NCBI GenBank assembly: GCA_947502355.1
Contig: CANMZP010000021.1
Span: 1-64,000, forward strand
Direction: 5' to 3'
Length of the DNA: 64,000 nt
Origin: an uncultured Thalassotalea sp.
GTDB taxonomy: Bacteria; Pseudomonadota; Gammaproteobacteria; Enterobacterales; Alteromonadaceae
Under the pieces are notes generated by a model. It made no database searches and was not told the DNA's origin. It saw only the letters and a list, made by a program, of their open reading frames with translations. Made by a program: the position numbers and the translations under genes. This document shows, piece after piece, positions 27,266 through 34,484 of the stretch; position 1 is the first letter of the stretch, and the number at the start of each line of letters is the position of its first letter.

Positions 27266-27562
27266 ATGTCGCAACATATCAAACGTTTAATTATTTATGT
27301 GAACAAACCACTAATTTTGCCGTTAGTCACAGTTTTCTTGTTAGTTGCTTCATTTTTTGTCTTTGAATTATATGAAATTCTTTCGTCAGGGCAATATATA
27401 TATCGGGGTGAACTATACGAGGCGAACAAACATACTGAAACTCGTTATTGGACTGCCGTCTTCAAATATTGTGCTTTTGTATTTTTCTTTATTTATGCGG
27501 CTTGTAATGTTCGGGATAAAAAAAATGAGCCTAAAGAACGTGAAGACAAAGAACAAAAGTAA
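27266..27562 (+). CDS. Hypothetical membrane protein
   Basis: A 98-residue protein with two predicted membrane helices (about 15-35 and 66-82), a polar loop between them and a very charged lysine/glutamate tail (DKKNEPKEREDKEQK). GGGAG lies 8 nt before the ATG. I recognise no family. It is the first of three unrelated small genes in an accessory patch, each followed by a copy of a degenerate repeat or a spacer. Confidence 0.6.
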   Translation: MSQHIKRLIIYVNKPLILPLVTVFLLVASFFVFELYEILSSGQYIYRGELYEANKHTETRYWTAVFKYCAFVFFFIYAACNVRDKKNEPKEREDKEQK

Positions 27563-27598
27563 GAAGTGTATTTCGGGTGCTCTTCATATTCCGTTTCT

Positions 27599-27668
27599 GG
27601 CACCATCTTGCCTGTTGGCTCAAACAAGCGTAAGGTATTGAACAGCAACGACTCTTTCGAGCGAGCTA
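27599..27668 (+). repeat. Degenerate intergenic repeat, copy B
   Basis: GGCACCATCTTGCCTGTTGG, then AAGCGTAAGGTATTGAACA, is the best-preserved copy. It begins 37 nt after the preceding gene. The frame across it happens to be open (SGTILPVGSNKRKVL), which produces a false ORF at 27566-27766. Confidence 0.45.
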
Positions 27669-27810
27669 CAGTCATTACAAATAAGCTGGAATTATATTAT
27701 TCTTTGCATAATTTATCGTTACCTGCAAATGTAGTGATTTCTTTTGAAGCTGAATTTACTGTTTAATTTATCCTTTCGGAACCATTAACCTTTTTCAGGA
27801 GGGTTTAAAG

Positions 27811-28191
27811 TTGAGATGTCTTTTTGTACTGCTCTATACAGTTTCGTTCTATGTGAGTGCAGGTTGCTCTGTTTCAGATGAAATGCAGCAAGAATGGAAT
27901 GAAAAGTATGAAAACGAGATTAATATTGAAACTAAACTTAATGATTCAAGTTTTTATGTCGTTATAAACCTTCCTGAATATATCAATAATCAGAAGTTTA
28001 AATCAGTATTGTTATTATCTGATAGTATTGATAAGCCGACCTTCGCTGCGCCATTACAAACTTATTTTGAAGATGGAAAATTTAATACGTGGTATGACAT
28101 AGATGCAGGTCAAATTACAAGGCACTTTGTAGTTGCATCTTTTGGAGAAGACTGTCTCACAAGTGTAATTAAAGAAGTCTATTACCAATAA
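27811..28191 (+). CDS. Small exported protein, possible lipoprotein
   Basis: A 126-residue protein starting at a TTG that has a strong AGGAGG 8 nt upstream. The N-terminus is a signal peptide (MRCLFVLLYTVSFYVSAGC); SAGC could be a lipid-attachment site at Cys19. The mature part has two further regions of beta-like sequence and one cysteine (GEDCLTS). No family recognised. Confidence 0.6.
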   Translation: MRCLFVLLYTVSFYVSAGCSVSDEMQQEWNEKYENEINIETKLNDSSFYVVINLPEYINNQKFKSVLLLSDSIDKPTFAAPLQTYFEDGKFNTWYDIDAGQITRHFVVASFGEDCLTSVIKEVYYQ

Positions 28192-28247
28192 ACATAAATT
28201 GTTTTACTTAAACCTTCATTGAAAATAGTAACTGTACGGTCGTTGGT

Positions 28248-28305
28248 GGCACTCTTGCCAGCCCCTCGTAAGGTCATTGAATGACAAAGGCAAAAAAGAG
28301 CGAAG
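28248..28305 (+). repeat. Degenerate intergenic repeat, copy C
   Basis: GGCACTCTTGCC, then CCTCGTAAGGTCATTGAA, matches copy B with a deletion of about 10 nt. It starts 57 nt after the preceding gene's stop. Confidence 0.4.
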
Positions 28306-28381
28306 TAAGGATGTTGGAAGAAAATGTCCTCGACATTACTGAAACGTCTACATACCAAACTTTTATATTTTAGGAGCCAAA

Positions 28382-28699
28382 ATGACTGTAGGTACGGATT
28401 GTCCTAATTGCGCGAAAGATATAGGGGTTGCATCTATTATCAAGGCTCCTTTGCCAAATATGATGAAATGTCCTCATTGCAATGTAAAAATAAAGTATAA
28501 AAATTTACCGTGGTTAATTTTACTAACTTGTGTAACGCTTTACGTTTTACTTATCATTGTCGCGATAATTAACCTTGACGTAATTCAATATCAGCGTAAC
28601 CGACTTGTTGAGTTACTTATTATCTTTGCTTTATGGATGCCATTTGAGGTTGTTATCGCTAGAGCCCTAAGAAAAAACTCAGAGTTAGTTTTAAAATAA
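28382..28699 (+). CDS. Zinc-ribbon membrane protein, function unknown
   Basis: A 105-residue protein with four cysteines arranged CPNC (7-10) and CPHC (30-33), a zinc ribbon, followed by two membrane helices (about 44-64 and 74-93). TAGGAG lies 5 nt before the ATG. The layout (cytoplasmic ribbon, then helices) is common in orphan membrane proteins; no function can be assigned. Confidence 0.6.
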   Translation: MTVGTDCPNCAKDIGVASIIKAPLPNMMKCPHCNVKIKYKNLPWLILLTCVTLYVLLIIVAIINLDVIQYQRNRLVELLIIFALWMPFEVVIARALRKNSELVLK

Positions 28700-28858
28700 A
28701 ATATAACAAGCAACTAATGCGGGGCTTTTAACGGTTGGCTCTGTTTCGCTTCGGGGTACAGTATAGCCAGCTTTTAAACTCCTGGTGTGGGTGTTATCGA
28801 ACGGCTGCAATTGACACAAAACCCACTTTTAATCCACCTACCTTTACGCTGATATTTG

Positions 28859-28901
28859 CTCTATAATGAACCAATAGTAATAACATTGGTTCATTATAGA
28901 G
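28859..28901 (+). promoter_or_regulatory. Operator/promoter of the parDE-like operon
   Basis: CTCTATAATGAACCAA (28859-28874) and TTGGTTCATTATAGAG (28886-28901) are a perfect 16-bp inverted repeat around 11 bp. The left arm contains a consensus -10, TATAAT (28862-28867). The right arm ends 8 nt before the antitoxin ATG. This is the expected architecture for autorepression by a ribbon-helix-helix antitoxin. Confidence 0.75.
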
Positions 28902-28909
28902 AGGTGTGT

Positions 28910-29161
28910 ATGGCTGTTGTAAGAAAAACAATTACATTCACTGAGCAACAAGATGCTTGGGTTAAAAGTCGAATTAGTTGTGGTGACTACACTAACGATA
29001 GTGAGTACGTAAGAGATCTAATCAGAAAAGATCAACAAAATAACGACAAATTACGTCTGCTTCAATCAGCAATAGCAGATGGCCTAGCAAGTGGTGTCAG
29101 TACAAGGTCGGTAACAGATATAATGAAAGACGTCGACTCAAAGCTAGGGTTACATGGCTAA
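28910..29161 (+). CDS. ParD-like antitoxin (type II toxin-antitoxin)
   Basis: From the ATG at 28910 (GAGGTG upstream) the protein is 83 residues. The ribbon-helix-helix start VVRKTITFTEQQDAWVKSRI, then DYTNDSEYVRDLIRKD, is typical of the ParD/CC2985 antitoxin family. The acidic/polar C-terminus should wrap the toxin. Its end overlaps the toxin start by 8 nt, so translation is coupled. Confidence 0.87.
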   Translation: MAVVRKTITFTEQQDAWVKSRISCGDYTNDSEYVRDLIRKDQQNNDKLRLLQSAIADGLASGVSTRSVTDIMKDVDSKLGLHG

Positions 29162-29447
29162 CTATATTCTTTCTAATAAAGCTGATAGTGATCTAGCCGA
29201 AATTTATGAATATGGGATCATAAATTTTGGTAAAGACCAAGCATCAAATTATTTGCTTGGATTACATGATAAGTTTGAGTTTATTATTCGAAATAAATTC
29301 ATAGGCCGCTCTGCAGACGAAATATGTTTAGGCTTAAAACGAGCCTTATATAATTCTCATGTCATTTTTTATCAAGAACAAGATCCAGATATTCTCATAA
29401 TCAGAGTTTTGCGAAGTGAAATGGACTTTGAACGCCATTTATATTAG
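29154..29447 (+). CDS. ParE-like toxin (RelE/ParE superfamily)
   Basis: The 97-residue protein has the ParE fold pattern: SNKADSDLAEIYEYGI, a middle helix pair with NYLLGLHDKFEFI, and the C-terminal strand RALYNSHVIFYQ... DILIIRVLRSEMDFERHLY. ParE relatives poison DNA gyrase; that target is inferred from family only. The pair sits in the accessory patch and may stabilise it. Confidence 0.87.
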   Translation: MANYILSNKADSDLAEIYEYGIINFGKDQASNYLLGLHDKFEFIIRNKFIGRSADEICLGLKRALYNSHVIFYQEQDPDILIIRVLRSEMDFERHLY

Positions 29448-29767
29448 AAAGCCCTAAAGGACTGTTATTGGCACCTTCCAGTCATAGCCACTTCGAAACT
29501 GAAGGAGATCCCATCCAAAAACATGATGGGATGACGCTGTGTTTTTTCTGATTATGTGCGTTTTTATATGATGTTATGAATGACTCTGAGTGGCACCCAA
29601 CTGCCTGTCAGCCTACTCTCCGGCAAATAACTGCGGTATTACTCTGACGTTAACACACGCACCGTTCAATGCTTTATTGTTGTACACAAACTTTCAGCAA
29701 TGCGAACTTTTTGGAACTGAACGACGATACCTTTTAGAGGGAGCGTCATCCGGCATCTTAGACCTAG
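29448..29767. other. Gene-free spacer with further degenerate repeat copies
   Basis: After parE come a GGCACC-starting segment (29470), an 8-bp hairpin ATCCCATC / GATGGGAT (29508-29532) and a repeat copy GGCACCCAACTGCCTGTCAG (29592-29611) related to copies A-C. An open frame from 29590 has no start signal or family resemblance and I do not call it a gene. Confidence 0.4.
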
Positions 29768-30751
29768 CTAAACATCACATCTATCAATCTGATTTTTAAC
29801 ACGAATAATATCGGCCATAGTCGAAATGGCAATTTCAACGGGCGTTTTACTGCCAATATGTAAGCCAATTGGCGCATGCAAGCGGTTAAGCTGATCTGGG
29901 GTGATCTCACAAATTCGTTCTAGACGCTCCAATCGATTGGCGCTGGTGCGCTTTGAGCCCATTGCCCCAATATAAAAGGCGTCTGTTGCGAACACCTCCA
30001 TGAGTGCGGCATCATCCAAACGCGGATCATGTGCCAATGCCAATACGGCACTGTGACTGGTTGCGTATTTTTCAACAAACAAATCTGGCGACATCCAGTC
30101 AATATCGACACCACCATCGAGTTTGGCGAAGGCCCAACTATCGGCAAGTTCTCGACGCATATCACACACCCTAACATTAAAGCCTGCTTGTAAACCAAAT
30201 TGAGCAATGTATTGAGTCACTGGGCCAATACCAACCAATAACAAAGAAAATGCCTGTGCGTATGAAATAACAACCTGTTCTTTGTTTTCCTCCACATTAA
30301 GCTGAGTTTTGTCGGGCATAAAGTTAAGTTGTTTGTCGCCTGATACTAATGAAATGGTGCGATTAAATGCCTTCTCTCCCTTTTGCATTTCAGCCCATTT
30401 GACCAAATAGTCCTGACTCGATGTGGCCGTTTGAAAGCGTTCAACCAATAACCGAATTGTGCCGCCACAGGGAAGCTCACGCACAATATCAGCATCACTT
30501 AAATGATTGCCGTAAACAAAAATTTCATTATCATGAGTAAAACGGCCCTGCCCTATCATTTTAACAAACGCATCTTCTAAACAACCGCCGGAAATGGAGC
30601 CTACCCGAACGTGGCCATCGGTAAGAAATACCGAACCTACACCTCTTGGCGCTGAGCCATAGGTCGATAAGATAGTACAGAGCCAAATATCTTTTTTTTG
30701 TGTTAACCAGTTATGAGCGGTGGCAATCACATCATCATTATTAATTTGCAT
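29768..30751 (-). CDS. XdhC/CoxI-family protein
   Basis: A 327-residue protein from the ATG at 30751. The N-terminal XdhC/CoxI domain shows LSTYGSAPRGVGS and SISGGCLED; the C-terminal Rossmann-like domain shows LLVGIGPVTQYIAQF and the block FYIGAMGSKRTSANRLERL. XdhC proteins insert or sulfurate molybdenum cofactor in xanthine dehydrogenase-type enzymes. No xdhAB or other molybdenum hydroxylase is nearby; the only molybdoenzyme in the window is NasA, which uses a different cofactor form. It follows the AMMECR1 gene on the same strand with a 96-nt gap. Confidence 0.85.
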   Translation of the reverse strand: MQINNDDVIATAHNWLTQKKDIWLCTILSTYGSAPRGVGSVFLTDGHVRVGSISGGCLEDAFVKMIGQGRFTHDNEIFVYGNHLSDADIVRELPCGGTIRLLVERFQTATSSQDYLVKWAEMQKGEKAFNRTISLVSGDKQLNFMPDKTQLNVEENKEQVVISYAQAFSLLLVGIGPVTQYIAQFGLQAGFNVRVCDMRRELADSWAFAKLDGGVDIDWMSPDLFVEKYATSHSAVLALAHDPRLDDAALMEVFATDAFYIGAMGSKRTSANRLERLERICEITPDQLNRLHAPIGLHIGSKTPVEIAISTMADIIRVKNQIDRCDV

Positions 30752-30847
30752 CAACCCTGCCGAAAATGAGGTGTTTTTTTAATAAATTATCATTCGCCTT
30801 AAATCCATGCAAACTAAAAGAGGTAAAACAGCATCTTATTGAATTAG

Positions 30848-31417
30848 TTAGGATGATATCGACACACTTTGAAAAACAAACAGCTTCATATCTTCATGCC
30901 AATAATCTTCATCAAAGCCAGCTTTAACCTTGAGCTTACCAATAAAGTTTTTAGGCTCGGGCAAGCTTTCCCACACCGAGGGTAAAAAAAGCGCATTGCG
31001 GTGACCATGCTCGATAACCAAGCCGTCTTTCCCCCGCTTTAATTGCTCTATTAACGCTTGCTCCCCACGATTTTCAATCCGTTTAAATGGGGTCAATATT
31101 GAAATATGAAATGATAACTGTGCCAGTTCACTTTCCGTTAACGGTTCGAAACGCGGATCGCGACAAGCGCTATTGTAAGTGTATCGACAGATGTTTTCCC
31201 ACAGCGGTTTATCTGCTGCTTTCGTACCTATGCAGCCCTTCAATTCGCCTCTTACATAAAGGGTAACAAAACAGGCCGCGTGTTGAGACAACATGATATT
31301 CCTAGGATCTTTTGGCAAGACTAGCATGTGCTGAGTAACGGTACTTTTTAACACTTGCCAAACCAAGTTTCGGGCTATAGCTTGCTCGGCTTCACCTAAT
31401 TTAAAATTGTTCATCAT
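30848..31417 (-). CDS. amrA: AmmeMemoRadiSam system protein A (AMMECR1 domain)
   Basis: The 189-residue protein is a single AMMECR1 domain; LKGCIGTKAADKPLWENI carries the invariant LRGCIG-type motif, and DPRFEPLTESEL and VWESLPEPKNFIGKLKVKAGF are the other conserved blocks. In many bacteria and archaea it is encoded with a Memo-like protein and a radical SAM enzyme. Biochemical role unknown. It follows the Memo gene by 45 nt. Confidence 0.9.
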   Translation of the reverse strand: MMNNFKLGEAEQAIARNLVWQVLKSTVTQHMLVLPKDPRNIMLSQHAACFVTLYVRGELKGCIGTKAADKPLWENICRYTYNSACRDPRFEPLTESELAQLSFHISILTPFKRIENRGEQALIEQLKRGKDGLVIEHGHRNALFLPSVWESLPEPKNFIGKLKVKAGFDEDYWHEDMKLFVFQSVSISS

Positions 31418-31462
31418 TTCGCTTTTGATCCGTTAATTTGTTCTTCATTTGCCTTTTACCAA

Positions 31463-32242
31463 TTAAGCGCTCACTACAAAGCTGACATACCCTACCACGC
31501 TGGTTTTATCACCGCCGGTATCGCCGGAGTTTTTATAATCTATAAAATGCATCTGCCAGCACTGCTGTGTGCAATAGGTAAAAAAACCATTCAGCACATT
31601 GCTGCCACAGGCTTCTTCCCCCGATAAATTTGTTGCCAAGTTGTGCATGCGCTTTATCGTTGCTTTATCAATGAGTCGTGCTTGTTCATAGACGTGAAAA
31701 TGACTTAAATCGGTGCTTATGACGAGTAACGTGTCAGGCTTGTCCACCTCTTGTAATAGTTGAACAATAGCCTCTGTCGCCATCGAACCAACAACGATGG
31801 GGAGGACTTTTATATCGGGTAAACACATTTGCAGAAAAGGCAATTGTACTTCAAGGGAATGCTCCAATCGATGTGCTTCATCGCCTAGGTTGACAAGGCC
31901 TTTTTCGAGTAGTTGATTGCGTAGCTTGGTGTCAATATCAACGTCTCCTAATGGGGTAGCAAAGGCATTGTGATGGCTTACCGCTAATCCTTGTAATGCG
32001 ACCCGGTGATTAGGCCCTAAAATAATGGCGCGGTTATAGTTGTTAGCTTGTTGAGCAAGCAAACGATAGGCTGCGCCCGCCACCTTACCTGAGTAACAGT
32101 ACCCGGCATGGGGCACTATCACCGCTTTTATGTTTTCTTCAGCATCAATATTGCCCGCGAGGCAACGCTTTACCTCAGTTTGCAATGATTGTTTATCGGC
32201 TGAATAAAAACGCCCTGCAACCGCTGGTTGACGCACACTCAC
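31463..32242 (-). CDS. amrB: AmmeMemoRadiSam system protein B (Memo-like)
   Basis: The 259-residue Memo-family protein begins at a GTG (RQPAVAGRFYSADKQSL). Family histidines appear in VIVPHAGYCYSGKVAGAAY, ILGPNHRVALQGLAVS, LEHSLEVQLPFLQ and STDLSHFHVYEQA, a metal-site pattern related to class III dioxygenases; human MEMO1 binds a metal through equivalent residues. CGSNVLNGFF is the last block. It is divergent from the radical SAM gene with a 79-bp intergenic region. Confidence 0.92.
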   Translation of the reverse strand: MSVRQPAVAGRFYSADKQSLQTEVKRCLAGNIDAEENIKAVIVPHAGYCYSGKVAGAAYRLLAQQANNYNRAIILGPNHRVALQGLAVSHHNAFATPLGDVDIDTKLRNQLLEKGLVNLGDEAHRLEHSLEVQLPFLQMCLPDIKVLPIVVGSMATEAIVQLLQEVDKPDTLLVISTDLSHFHVYEQARLIDKATIKRMHNLATNLSGEEACGSNVLNGFFTYCTQQCWQMHFIDYKNSGDTGGDKTSVVGYVSFVVSA

Positions 32243-32272
32243 TCAATTTACCCTTATCCGGAAATATTAAAT

Positions 32273-32297
32273 AAGTATAGATAAGTTACCTATACTT
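32273..32297. promoter_or_regulatory. Inverted repeat between amrB and the radical SAM gene
   Basis: AAGTATAG (32273-32280) and CTATACTT (32290-32297) are perfect 8-bp arms around 9 bp, in the middle of the divergent intergenic region. TATACT in the right arm could be a -10 for the plus gene, so a bound regulator could govern both directions. Confidence 0.45.
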
Positions 32298-32321
32298 TAT
32301 AAACAGGCAATAGGGGTTAAT

Positions 32322-33407
32322 ATGGCTAGAGAAAGCAAAGACACCTTTCCCACCCAATACTGGCATAAACTCGATGATGGTAGGGTTTGCTGTGACGTGT
32401 GCCCGCAGCATTGCACCTTAAGAGAAGGTAAACGTGGAAGTTGTTTTGTGCGCAAGCACCATCAAGGCGAAATTGTCTTAACCAGCTATGGTCGCTCATC
32501 CGGTTTTTGCATCGATCCCATTGAAAAAAAGCCGTTAAATCATTTTTATCCGGGTTCTAGAGTACTCTCATTTGGGACCGCAGGATGCAATTTAAGCTGT
32601 CAATTTTGCCAGAATTGGGATATCAGCAAATCTAGGAAACAAGACTCTCTGTGTGATACGGCGATGCCTGAGCAACTCGCGCAAACAGCCAAACAGCACC
32701 ACTGCAAAAGTCTGGCATTTACCTATAATGACCCCGTCATTTTTATGGAATATGCCATCGATACCGCCATAGCTGCAAAAGCCGAGGATATAAAAAGTGT
32801 GGCAGTGAGTGCCGGCTATATTTGTGATGCGCCCCGAGTAGAGTTCTTTCAACACATGGATGCAGCGAACATCGATTTAAAGGCCTTTACGGAGCGTTTC
32901 TATCACAAGATATGCCATGGTCATTTGCAACCCGTGTTAGAGACTTTGATTTACTTAAAACATGAAACGGATGTTTGGTTAGAAATCACCACCTTGTTAA
33001 TTCCCGGCGAAAATGACTCAGAAAACGAGTTACACCAAATGTGTCAGTGGATATCTGAAAAGTTAGGCACGCAGGTGCCAATCCATTTCAGTGCCTTTCA
33101 CCCTGATTTTAAAATGCTAGATAAAGAAAGAACACCGATAGAAACGCTGTTAAAAGCTAGGCAAATAGCACTGAGCTATGGGCTGCAATATGTGTATTGT
33201 GGCAATGTACTTCATAGTGAATCAGACACCACACGATGCCCAAACTGCCACTCTGTCGTGATTGAGCGCAACTGGTATGAAATAAAACAATACCAATTAA
33301 ACCAGCAAGGACAATGCTTGCAGTGTCAGCAACAAATTGCCGGGCGATTTTGTGCCTATGAGCAAAGCTTTGGCCGAAAGCGCATTCCTATTCACATTAA
33401 TACCTAA
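32322..33407 (+). CDS. amrS: AmmeMemoRadiSam system radical SAM enzyme
   Basis: The 361-residue enzyme has the radical SAM cluster motif CNLSCQFCQNW (about 89-99) within FGTAGCNLSCQFC. An N-terminal CDVCPQHCTLREGKRGSCFVR resembles the extra cysteines of activating-enzyme-like members. The C-terminus holds a four-cysteine zinc ribbon (TRCPNCHS ... CLQCQQ). It is the third partner of the AMMECR1/Memo module; its substrate is unknown. GGGG lies 5 nt before the ATG. Confidence 0.93.
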   Translation: MARESKDTFPTQYWHKLDDGRVCCDVCPQHCTLREGKRGSCFVRKHHQGEIVLTSYGRSSGFCIDPIEKKPLNHFYPGSRVLSFGTAGCNLSCQFCQNWDISKSRKQDSLCDTAMPEQLAQTAKQHHCKSLAFTYNDPVIFMEYAIDTAIAAKAEDIKSVAVSAGYICDAPRVEFFQHMDAANIDLKAFTERFYHKICHGHLQPVLETLIYLKHETDVWLEITTLLIPGENDSENELHQMCQWISEKLGTQVPIHFSAFHPDFKMLDKERTPIETLLKARQIALSYGLQYVYCGNVLHSESDTTRCPNCHSVVIERNWYEIKQYQLNQQGQCLQCQQQIAGRFCAYEQSFGRKRIPIHINT

Positions 33408-33421
33408 CCATTTACCGGGGA

Positions 33422-33543
33422 AAACGCCCCAAGAAACACCTTACAAACTTAATCACAATAACGCTTTAAAACACTGAAACTAAATCAATTATTCCATTTA
33501 CATGGTAAACAAGGCACTGGCTCAATTGGTTGCTTGGGCGTTT
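33422..33543. repeat. Imperfect inverted repeat resembling a recombination site
   Basis: AAACGCCCCAAG (33422-33433) and CTTGGGCGTTT (33533-33543) pair over 11 bp with one bulged C, about 100 nt apart; the size is like an integron attC, but the GTTRRRY core is not matched. The following stretch to 33708 has no convincing gene. Confidence 0.3.
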
Positions 33544-33708
33544 ATGTTTGAGAAAAGCTTTCAAATTTGCCCCTTTGTTCAGCACGTAACAGCTGCCATC
33601 GCGGCGGAAGATTTATCGCCTTTGAATCGAAAAATACAGACTGTGGTAATTGTGAATTAAGCTGTGCTCTAAAGTGAGCCCACATTGTGTGGATTCGCGA
33701 GGCTCTAC

Positions 33709-34317
33709 TCAATTTTTCTGCACGATCAAATAGCAATGTAAGTCTATTGGCTCTGAGCCAAGGTACTTTATTTGGCACCCAAGTTGTCTTATTAACTGTA
33801 AAAAGCCATTGGTCCCCAAACTTGAATAGTATACCTCAACGCCCATTGCGTCATCACAATGTTCAGCAGGTTCATCAGTGCCCCCAAACGAGAAAATAAA
33901 CACTCCTTTGGAATTCAAACTGGCCACTAACTTACCAATAACCTGAGTCTGCTCGGTTAAAGGAATATGCCATATACTGTCCCACGCCGAAATAAAGTCG
34001 TACTTTTTGCTCGGTTGCCACTGGCATATATCTTGGTGATGAAAAACTAAATCGGGGTGCTTTTGTTTTGCCAGATTAAGCATTTCTTTAGACACATCAA
34101 CACCTTCTGGGGTTAAACCTTCACTTATCAACAAATCAATAAAACGGCCCGTACAACCGCAGCCAACATCCAGAGCCGTCTCTTTATTATGCAAAAAGCT
34201 CAGCGCTTGCTTATGCTCTGCTATGCCATTGTTTCTATTAAATTCAGGCCGCGTCCATAAGTAGGTAATTTGATCGTAAGCTTGGCCAATGTCTTTTGGT
34301 GTCATTTTTATCTTCAT
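33709..34317 (-). CDS. Class I SAM-dependent methyltransferase
   Basis: A 202-residue protein with the SAM-binding motif I ALDVGCGCTGRFIDLL (about 53-68), the acidic end of strand 2 in GVDVSKEMLNLA, and motif post-I DFISAWDSIWHIP. It looks like the small ubiquinone/menaquinone-type or toxin-neutral methyltransferase group; the substrate cannot be told. It is transcribed alone. Confidence 0.85.
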   Translation of the reverse strand: MKIKMTPKDIGQAYDQITYLWTRPEFNRNNGIAEHKQALSFLHNKETALDVGCGCTGRFIDLLISEGLTPEGVDVSKEMLNLAKQKHPDLVFHHQDICQWQPSKKYDFISAWDSIWHIPLTEQTQVIGKLVASLNSKGVFIFSFGGTDEPAEHCDDAMGVEVYYSSLGTNGFLQLIRQLGCQIKYLGSEPIDLHCYLIVQKN

Positions 34318-34346
34318 AAAAGTAATCTTACGACACTATAGCCCAA

Positions 34347-34421
34347 GATCAACAAGGCTTAGATCAACAAGGCTTAGTTCAACAACGTCTAGTTCAACAA
34401 CGTCTAGTTCAACAAGGCAGA
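34347..34421. repeat. 15-bp tandem repeat, five units
   Basis: Units GATCAACAAGGCTTA (x2), GTTCAACAACGTCTA (x2) and GTTCAACAAGGCAGA follow each other without spacing from 34347 to 34421; a sixth, poorer unit runs into the glnS terminator. Adjacent identical pairs suggest recent duplication. It lies just upstream of the methyltransferase start (34317). Confidence 0.85.
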
Positions 34422-34426
34422 AATCA

Positions 34427-34460
34427 AAAAAGGCTTACCATAAACATGGTAAGCCTTTTT
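34427..34460. terminator. Terminator of glnS
   Basis: A 14-bp stem AAAAAGGCTTACCA / TGGTAAGCCTTTTT with a 6-nt loop lies 24 nt after the glnS stop; Ts are available on both strands. Confidence 0.88.
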
Positions 34461-34484
34461 ATTCAATAAACTGGCGGTATTGAT

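Noticed and set aside
27566-27766. 66-codon open frame in the spacer after the first orphan gene
   Set aside because: It reads through degenerate repeat copy B, which in other copies has stops, and lacks a ribosome-binding site.
29590-29799. 69-codon open frame downstream of parE
   Set aside because: GTG start without a ribosome-binding site, covers a repeat copy and overlaps the xdhC 3' end.
33542-33778. 78-codon minus-strand frame overlapping the methyltransferase 3' end
   Set aside because: Out of frame with the real gene and not supported by start signals; kept only as unexplained spacer.
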